Positions 23,340-32,893 of a stretch of 64,000 nt of DNA are shown here, piece after piece (position 1 is the first letter of the stretch; each line of letters starts with the position of its first letter). Position numbers and translations under genes: made by a program. The stretch comes from Bacteroidota bacterium. GTDB lineage: Bacteria; Bacteroidota; Bacteroidia; Bacteroidales; UBA932. Below the pieces are notes generated by a model. The model saw only the letters and a list, made by a program, of their open reading frames with translations. It did not search any database and was not told the DNA's origin. Location of the stretch: assembly GCA_029567375.1 (NCBI GenBank), contig JAKQLB010000198.1:24164-88163 (forward strand), given 5' to 3'.

Positions 23340-26195
23340 TTATTTTTTTGTAAACAATCGACAAATTTCTCGAACCCAAAGAACGAGTGAAGATGCACTA
23401 ACAATTATCAACAAGTCAATGGCACCTGTGGGATTGAAGTGCCAATCAAGGGTGTGAAGCATCGGTTCTACATTAAAGAATTCGTATGCAATCTCAGTGA
23501 TAAATAGCTGACCAATAATGATAATTCCGACTATAGTCCAAAATCCGCGACTCATTTTTACTTTGAAAATACTTTCTCCTGTTTCAAATACACGGGCATC
23601 AAACATATACCAGAAGTGTGTCCATACAAAAATGGAGAAGAGAAGTGTAGCTTCGTATGCTGTCATCGGATTTTCACCACCTACAACTGCTGAGAACATC
23701 TGTGTAATCGAGGTTACTTCAGCATGGTTGAACAACCAGTAGAAGCCCAATGTCAAGGCAAAGAAGAACAAACCCACACCAAGTAGTTCTGTCATCATTG
23801 GACGAGTCAAGATTGAAGCCTCACGACGACGCGGTTTATCATTCATCACACTTGCAGAAGGGGGTAGCGAAGCGAGTGCCATTGCTCCGAATGTATCCAT
23901 AATAAGGTTTACCCAAAGCATCTGAGTAACAGTCAATGGAGATTCGGTACCCATAAATGAGCCAAACAGTACAAGGAAGCAAGCTGCCACATTAACCGTA
24001 AGCTGGAATAATAGGAAGCGTTGAATGTTCTTATAAAGTGAACGTCCCCACATTACAGCACGGCCGATTGACGAGAAAGAGTTGTCTATAATCGTAATAT
24101 CAGATGCTTCTTTAGCAACAGATGTTCCATCTCCCATAGACAAGCCCACATGAGCTGTCTTCAGAGCCGGGGCATCATTCGTTCCATCACCGGTAACAGC
24201 AACAACTTCATTGTTCGTTTGCAGTGCTTCTACAAGACGCTTCTTATCCATAGGACGGGCACGGGCTATGATTTTCAAGTCGCCTACACGATCGCGCAAC
24301 TGCGCATCTGACAGTTCTGAAAACTCAACTCCAGTAATAATGTTGCGGTCTGTGTCCGTCGCATCATTCCAAAGCCCGATCTGTCTACCGATTTCCTTTG
24401 CCGTTCCAGGTGTGTCACCAGTTACGATTTTAACTTTGATTCCGGCTGCAATCACTTCATTAACGGCATCAGGTACATCTAAACGTACAGGGTCAGAGAT
24501 AGCAACAATTCCGAGGAATGTGAGTTTATCGGCTACGATCTTGCCATTTTCAATAGTAGCATCCTTATCTCCAAGTTCCTGATATGCAAAACCGAGAGTA
24601 CGCATCGCTTGATTTTGATATGCAAGCAGCTGAGCGTCTATCTCTTGTTTGGAAACGCCGCAAGTATTCTTACACATGGCGAAAATAATTTCCGGCGCAC
24701 CTTTTATATAAAGAATGTTCTTGCCTGTCGCAGATTTCACCACGGTAGCCATATATTTACGTTCAGTAGTAAATGGCAGTTCTTCAATACGCGTGGCATT
24801 CATACGCAAAGCCTTGTAATCTGTATTGTGTTCCTTCAGCCAAAGAAGCAACGCTCCTTCGGTCGGATTGCCAAAAACCTGTGGCTTATCTCCGGTCAAA
24901 TCAAGTTGAGCCGTTGAGTTTACAGCTATACCCTCATAAAGAATTTCATCTGAAGGCTCTCCAAAGAAATTAGTTTTATAGACCTGCATCTGGTTCTGCG
25001 TCAGTGTACCTGTCTTGTCTGTGCAAATTATGGTTGTAGCACCCATTGTTTCACAAGCGTGCATCTTGCGGACAAGATTGTTGGTTTTAAGCATACGGCT
25101 CATGCTATATGCAAGTGAAAGGGTTACAGCCATAGGTAATCCTTCCGGTACGGCAACCACAATTAAGGTTACAGCCACCATGAGGGTTTTAAGTGTATGA
25201 GCAAGGAGCAACGACCAAGTGGTACTATCTGCGCCAGCGTGTATCATTGAGAACGCTCCAATTACCATAGCGAAGAACAGTACGAAAAATCCGATGATAG
25301 TAAATATGCACTTAGCCTTTGACCAATCTTCAAATTTTTTGATGACAAGCCAAAAGAATAAAGCAACAGGAACAATAAGCGTCCATGCTTGCCAGTTACT
25401 CCATCCGAGGAAATGAATCAACTGACCAACAATTATCAATCCAGCAAAACCATAGCTGACATTCGTAATCCAATCTGCGAGTCCGTCAAGTTGTTCATTG
25501 AGCGGTGTCTTTACAGAATCGTCAATTTGCGCTTCCTCAAATACTTTACCCATCTCTGTTGCATCACCGACTTTCAGCACACGCATCACGCCGTGACCTT
25601 CCATTACTTTTGTACCACGCATGACATGATTGGACGGATAGGTTGCTTCTTTGTCGAAATGCGCTGGGTCGATGGTTTTGGCGCAAAGAGGCTCACCTGT
25701 AAGCGTTGACTCATCTACACTGAGAGTAACAGAATCAAGAAGTTCACCATCGGCAGGTATTTCATCACCTGTGTTAATGATGACAATATCACCTACAACT
25801 ACATCTTTTCGAGGAATTGTAGTAGTCGTACCGTTTCTCATAACTTCAACCAATTCATCATCGTTGACCTGATTGAGTATTTGGAAAGCCTTGTTTGCCC
25901 TTTGTTCAAAGATGAAAGCAAGAGTTGTTGCCAATCCTATGGCAACGAAGATACCTATTGGCTCAAAAAAAACTTTCCAATTTTGCCCTAAGCCAAAGAA
26001 CTCATAGAATGAAATTCCGATTGAAAGCACTCCGGCAACAAGGAGAATGATGATTAACGGGTCTGAGAATTTTTCAAGAAATTCTTTCCACCACGGATCT
26101 TTTTCTGGTGGAGTAAGAATGTTTGCTCCATACTTCTTCCGGCTTTCTAGCACTTGGGCATCAGTTAAGCCAATGTAATTTTTCTTTTGTTCCAT
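23340..26195 (-). CDS. PMCA-type Ca2+-transporting P-type ATPase
   Basis: A 951-residue P2-type ATPase. Order of motifs: N-terminal cation ATPase domain, TLTGEP actuator loop near 165, the ion-site helix PEGLPMAVTLSLAYS near 355, phosphorylation motif DKTGTLTQ near 400, KGAPE nucleotide site near 505, GDGTNDAPALK hinge near 675, and a C-terminal helix cluster. It is predicted to pump Ca2+ out of the cytoplasm at the expense of ATP. It stands downstream of the TerB/TerD/TerY genes in the same orientation, after a 105-nt gap, and may take the place usually filled by TerC. Confidence 0.9.
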   Translation of the reverse strand: MEQKKNYIGLTDAQVLESRKKYGANILTPPEKDPWWKEFLEKFSDPLIIILLVAGVLSIGISFYEFFGLGQNWKVFFEPIGIFVAIGLATTLAFIFEQRANKAFQILNQVNDDELVEVMRNGTTTTIPRKDVVVGDIVIINTGDEIPADGELLDSVTLSVDESTLTGEPLCAKTIDPAHFDKEATYPSNHVMRGTKVMEGHGVMRVLKVGDATEMGKVFEEAQIDDSVKTPLNEQLDGLADWITNVSYGFAGLIIVGQLIHFLGWSNWQAWTLIVPVALFFWLVIKKFEDWSKAKCIFTIIGFFVLFFAMVIGAFSMIHAGADSTTWSLLLAHTLKTLMVAVTLIVVAVPEGLPMAVTLSLAYSMSRMLKTNNLVRKMHACETMGATTIICTDKTGTLTQNQMQVYKTNFFGEPSDEILYEGIAVNSTAQLDLTGDKPQVFGNPTEGALLLWLKEHNTDYKALRMNATRIEELPFTTERKYMATVVKSATGKNILYIKGAPEIIFAMCKNTCGVSKQEIDAQLLAYQNQAMRTLGFAYQELGDKDATIENGKIVADKLTFLGIVAISDPVRLDVPDAVNEVIAAGIKVKIVTGDTPGTAKEIGRQIGLWNDATDTDRNIITGVEFSELSDAQLRDRVGDLKIIARARPMDKKRLVEALQTNNEVVAVTGDGTNDAPALKTAHVGLSMGDGTSVAKEASDITIIDNSFSSIGRAVMWGRSLYKNIQRFLLFQLTVNVAACFLVLFGSFMGTESPLTVTQMLWVNLIMDTFGAMALASLPPSASVMNDKPRRREASILTRPMMTELLGVGLFFFALTLGFYWLFNHAEVTSITQMFSAVVGGENPMTAYEATLLFSIFVWTHFWYMFDARVFETGESIFKVKMSRGFWTIVGIIIIGQLFITEIAYEFFNVEPMLHTLDWHFNPTGAIDLLIIVSASSLVLWVREICRLFTKK

Positions 26196-26300
26196 ATAAT
26201 GATTCTATTTAATAATATTTTTCAAATGTGACTTATGCGTAATACTGCGATGATAACGACACTACAAATTCAACTAATCATATGTATCGCATATAGATGT

Positions 26301-26801
26301 TTAGACTACTATTTTGTTTTTTCTACAACCGACTTTATTTATACCGAATTGAAGACTACGACCTGTTTTTGAATTTCTGCACAATAATGACAGTATTTTG
26401 CACCCAAGATCATATGCAATGTTTGTATGTTCTTGAATTGCCTTTAGGTTTGATGGGAAATACTTCACTTTAGAACTCAACTTGCAAAGTAGCTCTTGTT
26501 CTATATGGTCAATATATTTATCCGCACCGATTTTGTCTATGAGCCAAGATACATCATCGTCAGTTATTGTGTCATGTGATTCTTCTAATAGATGGTCACA
26601 AATGGCCTGAATGAAAAAATTATCCCATTCTTTTAGATTGCCAAAATTTAGTATCTCTTTTCGTAAGTCAAATAAAAAATCAGCCTCTTCTCGGCTTACT
26701 CGACCATCTTTATATACAATCTTGCGCAAGTCTGGAATATCACTTGAAGTGATGCTTCCGTTTGCTATGATAGTTTGTTTAATCTGTTCTAAATTATACA
26801 T
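26301..26801 (-). CDS. TerB-like protein with basic Cys-containing tail
   Basis: A 166-residue helical protein. Residues 1-122 align with the TerB-like protein at 35417-35794 (KDGRVSREEADFLFDLRKE against TDGKIDSEEADFLFELNDA). The last 45 residues are unrelated, with several Cys and Lys. TerB-fold proteins are small all-helical, often metal-binding, parts of Ter systems. It lies 5 nt after the zinc-finger gene. The tail could be a membrane or metal contact, or the result of an old frameshift. Confidence 0.7.
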   Translation of the reverse strand: MYNLEQIKQTIIANGSITSSDIPDLRKIVYKDGRVSREEADFLFDLRKEILNFGNLKEWDNFFIQAICDHLLEESHDTITDDDVSWLIDKIGADKYIDHIEQELLCKLSSKVKYFPSNLKAIQEHTNIAYDLGCKILSLLCRNSKTGRSLQFGINKVGCRKNKIVV

Positions 26802-26806
26802 AACGA

Positions 26807-27634
26807 TTATTTGTAATTTGCAACAACATTATAAGCGAACCAGCTGTTAATTCCTTCAAGGAATATAGGCTTGTCATTAGCCCCATCCTTTTGCAATCCT
26901 ATCCCATTTGAATATGATTCAATACTCAAAATCTTTGAGTATGGTATTTTCAGACTTTTTTCAGGAGAAGCAAAATAGATATGTTTATCGGTGAGGCAAA
27001 CACTTCCAGAACCAATTTTTTGCATAACGGTTGTTTCAACAGGATGCCCCTTGAAACCACCCGTGCGATAATAAACGCCTTTCATTACTCTAACGCTAAC
27101 ACCTCTACTTCGTCCTACATATTCTCGTTGAATCTTTTGTTGGTAAAGTGTGATATTGCGGAATAGCCATACTAAATGCTCTGATTTGTTCAGCAGAAAA
27201 GGAAAATCACCTGCAATGGTTATTTGAGGTGTTGGAATATTTCCTGATAAAATATCACGAAGGACTTTTGACTGCAAGACCTTTTCAAGAGATTTATTGG
27301 CATTGAGGAATGATTGTGAAAGCCCGGAATATTGAATGAATCTGGCAACAGTTTTCTCTTCTGCTGAATCAACTATCCCATCATTAAGATAGCCGTCAAT
27401 AGCTTCATCAAATGCAGAACAAAACATATTGTCTAAAGACGTTTTGTTGATATGCGAATCTTGAACGATTTTCCTTATTTCTGAATCTTTCAGATAAAAA
27501 TCCTCCTTATGTGTAAAACAATCTATTATAATTTGTTTAATAAAAGACAAACCTTTAAGATGTTTTGCTTCGCATTCATTGTGTTTGTTACGAAAGAAAC
27601 CAGCATCCTGACCGCAGTATAGACATTTTCCCAT
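26807..27634 (-). CDS. Ter-locus protein with N-terminal zinc finger and PH/GRAM-like C-terminus
   Basis: A 275-residue protein. CLYCGQDAGFFRNKHNECEAKH (residues 4-25, CxxC plus C/H) looks like a small zinc finger. The middle is helical with TerB-like DGxxDxxEE (residue about 86). The C-terminal 100 residues (GSGSVCLTDKHIYFASPEKS, then IPYSKILSIE) match the pattern of bacterial PH/GRAM-like domains. A cytoplasmic adaptor is likely. It lies between the PrsW and TerB-like genes with gaps of only 5-6 nt. Confidence 0.6.
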   Translation of the reverse strand: MGKCLYCGQDAGFFRNKHNECEAKHLKGLSFIKQIIIDCFTHKEDFYLKDSEIRKIVQDSHINKTSLDNMFCSAFDEAIDGYLNDGIVDSAEEKTVARFIQYSGLSQSFLNANKSLEKVLQSKVLRDILSGNIPTPQITIAGDFPFLLNKSEHLVWLFRNITLYQQKIQREYVGRSRGVSVRVMKGVYYRTGGFKGHPVETTVMQKIGSGSVCLTDKHIYFASPEKSLKIPYSKILSIESYSNGIGLQKDGANDKPIFLEGINSWFAYNVVANYK

Positions 27635-27640
27635 AGTATA

Positions 27641-28678
27641 TTAGTTTCTAAGTTTTGACTGATAATTTACTCCTTGCTTTAAGTAAGTCATGAGCAACAA
27701 TACAGCGATAAAGCATATGCCAACAGCGATAAATATCAATACGCTATAACCACACAACGTATCATATAGCCCATGCAACAAAGCTGGAATAGCTAATGAT
27801 AGGAAGTACAATGATATACGATATTTCGGATATAAATTGGCGAAAGCAATAAAATATCCTCCGATACCGCACCATATTGCATGAAGGAACGGCAAACTGG
27901 TCAATCGTGCAATGTTCATGAAAAATGCTCCGGTATAATCAAGCTGAGTATTAACTGAAGTTTGATATCCAACTCCCTCATATACACCAAATGCAATACC
28001 AGCCATTAAACCATAAAACACTAATGTTTGTGGTATTAATGGCTCTTTTGCTCGGGCAATAAGAATATAAAGAGGTATCGCTTTTGCAAATTCTTCTGTT
28101 GTTCCAACTCCTAAAGTGTATCCGATGAAATTAAATGGGAATGGTAGATTTACAAGGTTGTAAAATGGATTAAGTTTTGTCCAACCTACGATATCCCATA
28201 GGAAGAATATACAGAGTTGCGTCATAAAAAATACAATTAATGTATATTTCAACGACACTTGCTTGGTTCTAAAAAAATAGTAAAAGAATATTCCCCATAT
28301 ACATGAAAAATACAGTGCAATAGCATAAAATATTCCCATTGCAGGGAAGGGTATTGCCATGAAAATGGTAGGGAATAGACCTATTAAAGCTAAAAGTAAC
28401 AGCCTTTTATCTGAAAGCCATTGTTTGCTGATAATGGTGGATTTTGGTAATATTAATTCGCCACCAATCATCGCTAACTGGTGAAATAGATGTCCTTTAT
28501 GAGGTACTTTGGGTTTTAATCCTGCCTTTTTCAGAAAATACTTTACCGTATTTTCTTCATTCGTTGCATCGTTTCTAGCAGAATCACTTCTGAGAATCTG
28601 TCCGGAATTGACATACGTCAAAAGGGTCGATTCATCATAGGGGCCAAACTCTTGATTATTCCTTTTTACGTATATCAT
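27641..28678 (-). CDS. GYF-domain PrsW-type intramembrane protease
   Basis: A 345-residue protein. Residues 1-60 form a GYF_2-type domain (VKRNNQEFGPYDESTLLTYV). Residues 85-340 have about eight membrane helices with the PrsW motifs: TTEEFAKAIPLY (the EExxK signature) near 188, FGVYEGVGYQ near 220 and FLHAIWCGIGGYF near 253. The family cleaves membrane proteins such as anti-sigma factors. Its GYF domain may read Pro-rich or other signals from partners. It is tightly packed (3-6 nt) between the DUF2569 gene and the zinc-finger gene, so its substrate may be a partner of the Ter system. Confidence 0.8.
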   Translation of the reverse strand: MIYVKRNNQEFGPYDESTLLTYVNSGQILRSDSARNDATNEENTVKYFLKKAGLKPKVPHKGHLFHQLAMIGGELILPKSTIISKQWLSDKRLLLLALIGLFPTIFMAIPFPAMGIFYAIALYFSCIWGIFFYYFFRTKQVSLKYTLIVFFMTQLCIFFLWDIVGWTKLNPFYNLVNLPFPFNFIGYTLGVGTTEEFAKAIPLYILIARAKEPLIPQTLVFYGLMAGIAFGVYEGVGYQTSVNTQLDYTGAFFMNIARLTSLPFLHAIWCGIGGYFIAFANLYPKYRISLYFLSLAIPALLHGLYDTLCGYSVLIFIAVGICFIAVLLLMTYLKQGVNYQSKLRN

Positions 28679-28681
28679 ATC

Positions 28682-29842
28682 TCAAAAACGAATAGTTCTG
28701 ATAAAGTCGATAATATCTAGCGTTTCATCCTGTATTTGTATGGAATGAATGACACAAACTTTACCTGTTTTAGGACTAAACAACAAAATGAAATGCCATA
28801 TAATAGGCGTTTCTGTATCGTATTTCACTGATTTTATGAAGTATGGATTACCATTAATTTCTCTTTTTTCGTTTGTGATTTCCTTATACGAATAATCCTT
28901 TAAATCATCATCCTTCCAGCCATTCCAATAAGTATTGAAATTCTGTACAGAAACGTCTGAATCATAGTCGCTAACAATGCGTAAATAGCTATATTCTGAT
29001 TCTAAATCAAAAACAGTGATTTTTGGATCGTCTAATTCTTGCTTTTCGCAAGTAAAACCGTCTGGTTTAGTGAATATTATACGACCATCTGTATATTCAT
29101 TGTAATCAAGATCCGTGGTTGATATAAAGTTTTGTTCCTGCTCTTCTCTTTGAGAAAATATATTTCCAACACCTATGGCAAGGCATAATATTGGAATAAT
29201 GATAAATGCCGTCATCAAATAATAATCCCGGCTAAAGACCTTACGGTATGACTTGGGTATTATATCTTTTACCTGTTCAGAATAAGTCAGATATGAGAAC
29301 CAGATAACACCCCAAACAAGACTTCTGACAATACGTGGCAAACTACCGAGTCCCGTTTCTTCAAACTCTCCGCTTATTAATGCTAATATATTAGTTATAA
29401 ATGTTACCACAACATACATCTTCGCTAAGAATACCGCATTGGGTTTCCTCTTGCAAAAGGAATATATTGTGTAACAGGCTAAAATGAGCAACATTACTCC
29501 TAAAACCACATCTGATATGGCCAGAAAATGGTTTCCATCGTATTCTGCAATGTTATATGTGAAAATAGGGTAAAGCGCACTTATTAATCCGCCAAGTCCT
29601 ATCGAGAACAAGAAGAAAGTAAGCCAGCCATGAATACTATAGTTGGGGTCTGGATATTCTATGGTAGCAGATGTCTCTTGATTTTGCTGTATAACGTTAC
29701 TATCATCTGGAGTTTCATTCTTCTCAGATTTCTCCAGATTTATACGTTTAGCATATTGCTCACATGATAAACCGTTAAATTCTATATTCTCTTGACAATC
29801 GGTGTTATTCCTCTTGCATTGTTCACATTGTTCTTTTATCAT
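28682..29842 (-). CDS. DUF2569-like membrane protein with extracytoplasmic domain
   Basis: A 386-residue protein. The first 25 residues hold five Cys (CEQCKRNNTDC and more), suggesting a zinc knuckle. Residues 72-240 contain about five membrane helices of the DUF2569 pattern (GWLTFFLFSIGLGGLISALY). The last 150 residues form a soluble domain, probably outside the cytoplasm. It lies 3 nt before the PrsW-type gene and is a possible substrate or sensor for it. No enzyme motif is seen. Confidence 0.6.
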   Translation of the reverse strand: MIKEQCEQCKRNNTDCQENIEFNGLSCEQYAKRINLEKSEKNETPDDSNVIQQNQETSATIEYPDPNYSIHGWLTFFLFSIGLGGLISALYPIFTYNIAEYDGNHFLAISDVVLGVMLLILACYTIYSFCKRKPNAVFLAKMYVVVTFITNILALISGEFEETGLGSLPRIVRSLVWGVIWFSYLTYSEQVKDIIPKSYRKVFSRDYYLMTAFIIIPILCLAIGVGNIFSQREEQEQNFISTTDLDYNEYTDGRIIFTKPDGFTCEKQELDDPKITVFDLESEYSYLRIVSDYDSDVSVQNFNTYWNGWKDDDLKDYSYKEITNEKREINGNPYFIKSVKYDTETPIIWHFILLFSPKTGKVCVIHSIQIQDETLDIIDFIRTIRF

Positions 29843-29850
29843 AGTGACAA

Positions 29851-31326
29851 TTAATTATTAACCAGTTGAACAATAATCAGCCGTCCGCCATCCTCTGTAG
29901 ACAAGAGAATTTTTTTGCCTTCGGTTAATTCTACATATTGACCAATTTCTATTTTCTTATCTAAGTCTTTATCGTACAGACTATCCAAACGACGATTAAT
30001 AAGAATCCATTTGCCATTGAAAAAATGGAAATCACCAACAGGCTTTTTATCTTCATCGCTTGTCTTTTCATTTGGAGTAACAAAACGGTTTACATGCCAT
30101 TTGTATAATGTCTGTTTGTTATAGACCATAAGACGATAATTTTCAGGCTTGAATACTCCTTTTTTAGGGGAATAATACAAGTTCAGCACAGGCAGTTGAC
30201 CATGATATTCCTGCCCACAAAATGGACATCTCGGTTTTGTAGAGTTATCGAACACAAACCATTTTGCTTCACAATTAGGGTTTTGACAAGGCTGCATTAA
30301 ATCAGTTGTCTTAATCAATGCCTGTTCCCATTCATCAGCAGTAGGTCGTAAAGTAGGATTGTGCAGACCATCTATAAAAGCTCTATTAAACAGTTCTTTC
30401 ATATATGGGCCACATATGCTATATGGAAGTTTGGTGACATCACCTTGGGGTAGTTCACTTTTTGATAACTGATCGACTTTAGGACGATTACTCTTGTCTG
30501 ACGGATGTTCAATGAACAATGCCTTGGAACCCATAGACAATTCTTCGTCTTTAGCAGCATCCAGATCATTTACCTTACCTCCTCTAAGCGGGTGACGGTA
30601 TAGCAAATACATGTATATGAGTACAGCTAAAGCATGTCTGTCCGTTTGAATACTTGGTAGTTTTTTATTTGGGTCTCCAATTTTCAAACTTCTTGTTTCA
30701 AGCACTTCCGGTGCGATGAAATCAGGTGTACCAACAACATCTGGTGGATATTTACCAGGGACCACTAATCCATCAATATCAATGATTGAGGCTTTACCTG
30801 TCACTGGGTCAACAAGTACATTTTTATACGACAAATCTGAATGCGCCAAACCAGCGGCATGTAATCTCTTTACGGCACGAGCTATTTGAATACACATATG
30901 ATAATGTGTAAGCCAAGTTCCTTTTTCTTCTGCTGGAAGAAAACGATTTCTCAATTTAGCAGAAGCGAACCATTTTCCTTCTTTTTCTTTTCCTTTGAAA
31001 TTCCCAGAGCCGAAGAAAAAGTGTTTATGATAAGTAGGGCATACGATTCCTATTTTGCCATTCCATTCAACCATTTTTGTTGGCCAGCAAAAGAGATTCT
31101 TCCAATACTCACCTCCAACTTGATTGAATATTCTCTCCCGGTATGTTCCTGTTATATTTGTTAGCCGGTCTTTAGAATTTGCATCTTGCGGTTCTCTAAA
31201 AAATCCAACAACGTAGCTCTTGTCCGGGCTGAAATACACATCTTTCATGGCTCCAGACCCAATAACATCATCTATAAATTCGACTTTCGTACCATCGGTC
31301 GCTGTCAATGTAATAGTCTTGCTCAT
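29851..31326 (-). CDS. Protein kinase of the TerY-P triad, with zinc ribbon
   Basis: A 491-residue kinase-like protein. The glycine-rich segment is IGSGAMKDVY near residue 23; the catalytic loop AHSDLSYKNVLVD near 160 has HSD in place of HRD; the metal motif is IDIDG (DFG variant) near 180; the APE region is FIAPEVLE near 203. A four-Cys zinc ribbon follows (CQNPNCEAKW with CPFCGQE, about 350-375), then a C-terminal strand-rich domain. With the PP2C and TerY genes just upstream it forms the kinase-phosphatase-vWA triad known from Ter systems. Confidence 0.85.
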   Translation of the reverse strand: MSKTITLTATDGTKVEFIDDVIGSGAMKDVYFSPDKSYVVGFFREPQDANSKDRLTNITGTYRERIFNQVGGEYWKNLFCWPTKMVEWNGKIGIVCPTYHKHFFFGSGNFKGKEKEGKWFASAKLRNRFLPAEEKGTWLTHYHMCIQIARAVKRLHAAGLAHSDLSYKNVLVDPVTGKASIIDIDGLVVPGKYPPDVVGTPDFIAPEVLETRSLKIGDPNKKLPSIQTDRHALAVLIYMYLLYRHPLRGGKVNDLDAAKDEELSMGSKALFIEHPSDKSNRPKVDQLSKSELPQGDVTKLPYSICGPYMKELFNRAFIDGLHNPTLRPTADEWEQALIKTTDLMQPCQNPNCEAKWFVFDNSTKPRCPFCGQEYHGQLPVLNLYYSPKKGVFKPENYRLMVYNKQTLYKWHVNRFVTPNEKTSDEDKKPVGDFHFFNGKWILINRRLDSLYDKDLDKKIEIGQYVELTEGKKILLSTEDGGRLIIVQLVNN

Positions 31327-31338
31327 ATCTTCCCTTTT

Positions 31339-32889
31339 TTAATATAGAATAGCTATGGTTCTATCATCATGATTCCCCGGCGACCAGAAATCCAACCATT
31401 TCAATAATTGATATTGAGACTCTGTATTATCATCAGTTAAATCAACCTCTGAGTTAATATTGACCCACAATTCATTCCATTTTTCTACTTTGTTAAGATT
31501 GGCATCTGTTTCAAAGAATGGATCTGAAATACCATCTGTCATCAATAATAGAGCAGAAAAATCCTCCTCGATAGAATACTTCAATCGAGACATAATTGAT
31601 TCCGGAGTGAAAATTTCTTTCATTGTCAGGAAGCGTGTCTGACCTGCATATTCGCCTCCGTCAGGAGTTCCCAATAATTTAATATATTGGCGTTCCTTGT
31701 CGTAAATGCACATAGCCCCATCACCAACCCAAAAAGAAGCAACAAACCAGCCGAAATCAAACTTCTTACAGATGGCAAGTAATAGCGTTGTTGAATAATC
31801 ACGTGGTTGATCTTCGTTAGCACTGGCGGTTTCAAGTATGGCTCTGTGTGCTTTATGGGCTGCACCTCCTACTATGTTGTAAATGAGTGTGCTGATAGCT
31901 CTGTTTGATTGACCTTCTGTTGTGCTATTTAATGCAATGATCTCTTTTTCCAATTCAATAGGATTCTCCAATGCCGTTTTGCAGAACTCAACACAGGTTT
32001 CACAAGCCACCGCAGAGCCTTTCCGTGAATATTTAGCAGAACCGGCACCGTCTGCAACAGCTATAATGTACCAGCCATTACTATCATTATGATAGATATT
32101 AAAGTCATCATCACGTGCTTTCCCTTCATGGGCGTGTGAACGTCCACGTTTACTTGCTGCAACTATATCCTTTTGAGGACCTTTTTCATTTTCCACGACT
32201 GTTATGTATTCGTGTGAATAGTCCTCCTTGAAAAATTTGATGTTCTTGTCTGTCGGAATGTCTTTCCAAAGCGAGCGTGGGTCTGGATTTACTGCGACTT
32301 TGAATTTTCGTTCCAAAATACTATATCCTTCGCTCCAGTTCTGATATTTATATTTTAGGGTAATCTCATAATCACCAGCTTTCGTCGGGATTCCTTTAAC
32401 CACGATTCCACGCTCTTTAGTACCAACAATTCTTGTGTCGGAAAGTACTTGCGCATCTGTTTTTTCTACTTCTGCTACTTCATTGAGGTTTGTAGAATCG
32501 GTGACTTCGATTGGTACATTGTCTTCATTAGACGGCATAGCTGATTCAGAAGCACAATCATTTGGAATCGTCTTTTCTTCTGCCGGATTCAAGATGATTT
32601 CCAATTCTGCTTGCAAGCCGGTATCTTCTAATCCTTCCAACCAGTATTCACAGACATCAGGATCATCTATTTTTATCAGTTGAGAGTATTCCTCTCTGAC
32701 CTTAGCATTGGGTAACGTCAAATTTAAGGCATCAATCCGATTTTTTATAACCAATTCTCTATCCATATAGTACTCGTTGTATTCGTTATATATTTTTTCC
32801 AGAAAGAATTTTTGTATGTCAGAACGCTTTTCTGAAGATACTCCTTGAGGAAAGTACGTCTCAATTAATTGATCAATTATACTAGTCAT
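31339..32889 (-). CDS. PP2C phosphatase of the TerY-P triad
   Basis: A 516-residue protein. A helical N-terminal region (1-110) and a likely Ig-like strand domain (about 150-200, IVVKGIPTKAGDYEITLKYK) precede a PP2C domain (about 240-510). Metal-binding acidic residues are in KARDDDF and VADGAGSAKYSRKGS, and LLMTDGISDPF carries the later Asp. It should reverse the phosphorylation made by the kinase 12 nt downstream; TerY lies 4 nt upstream. The N-terminal extension is unusual for this family. Confidence 0.85.
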   Translation of the reverse strand: MTSIIDQLIETYFPQGVSSEKRSDIQKFFLEKIYNEYNEYYMDRELVIKNRIDALNLTLPNAKVREEYSQLIKIDDPDVCEYWLEGLEDTGLQAELEIILNPAEEKTIPNDCASESAMPSNEDNVPIEVTDSTNLNEVAEVEKTDAQVLSDTRIVGTKERGIVVKGIPTKAGDYEITLKYKYQNWSEGYSILERKFKVAVNPDPRSLWKDIPTDKNIKFFKEDYSHEYITVVENEKGPQKDIVAASKRGRSHAHEGKARDDDFNIYHNDSNGWYIIAVADGAGSAKYSRKGSAVACETCVEFCKTALENPIELEKEIIALNSTTEGQSNRAISTLIYNIVGGAAHKAHRAILETASANEDQPRDYSTTLLLAICKKFDFGWFVASFWVGDGAMCIYDKERQYIKLLGTPDGGEYAGQTRFLTMKEIFTPESIMSRLKYSIEEDFSALLLMTDGISDPFFETDANLNKVEKWNELWVNINSEVDLTDDNTESQYQLLKWLDFWSPGNHDDRTIAILY

Positions 32890-32893
32890 ATTA

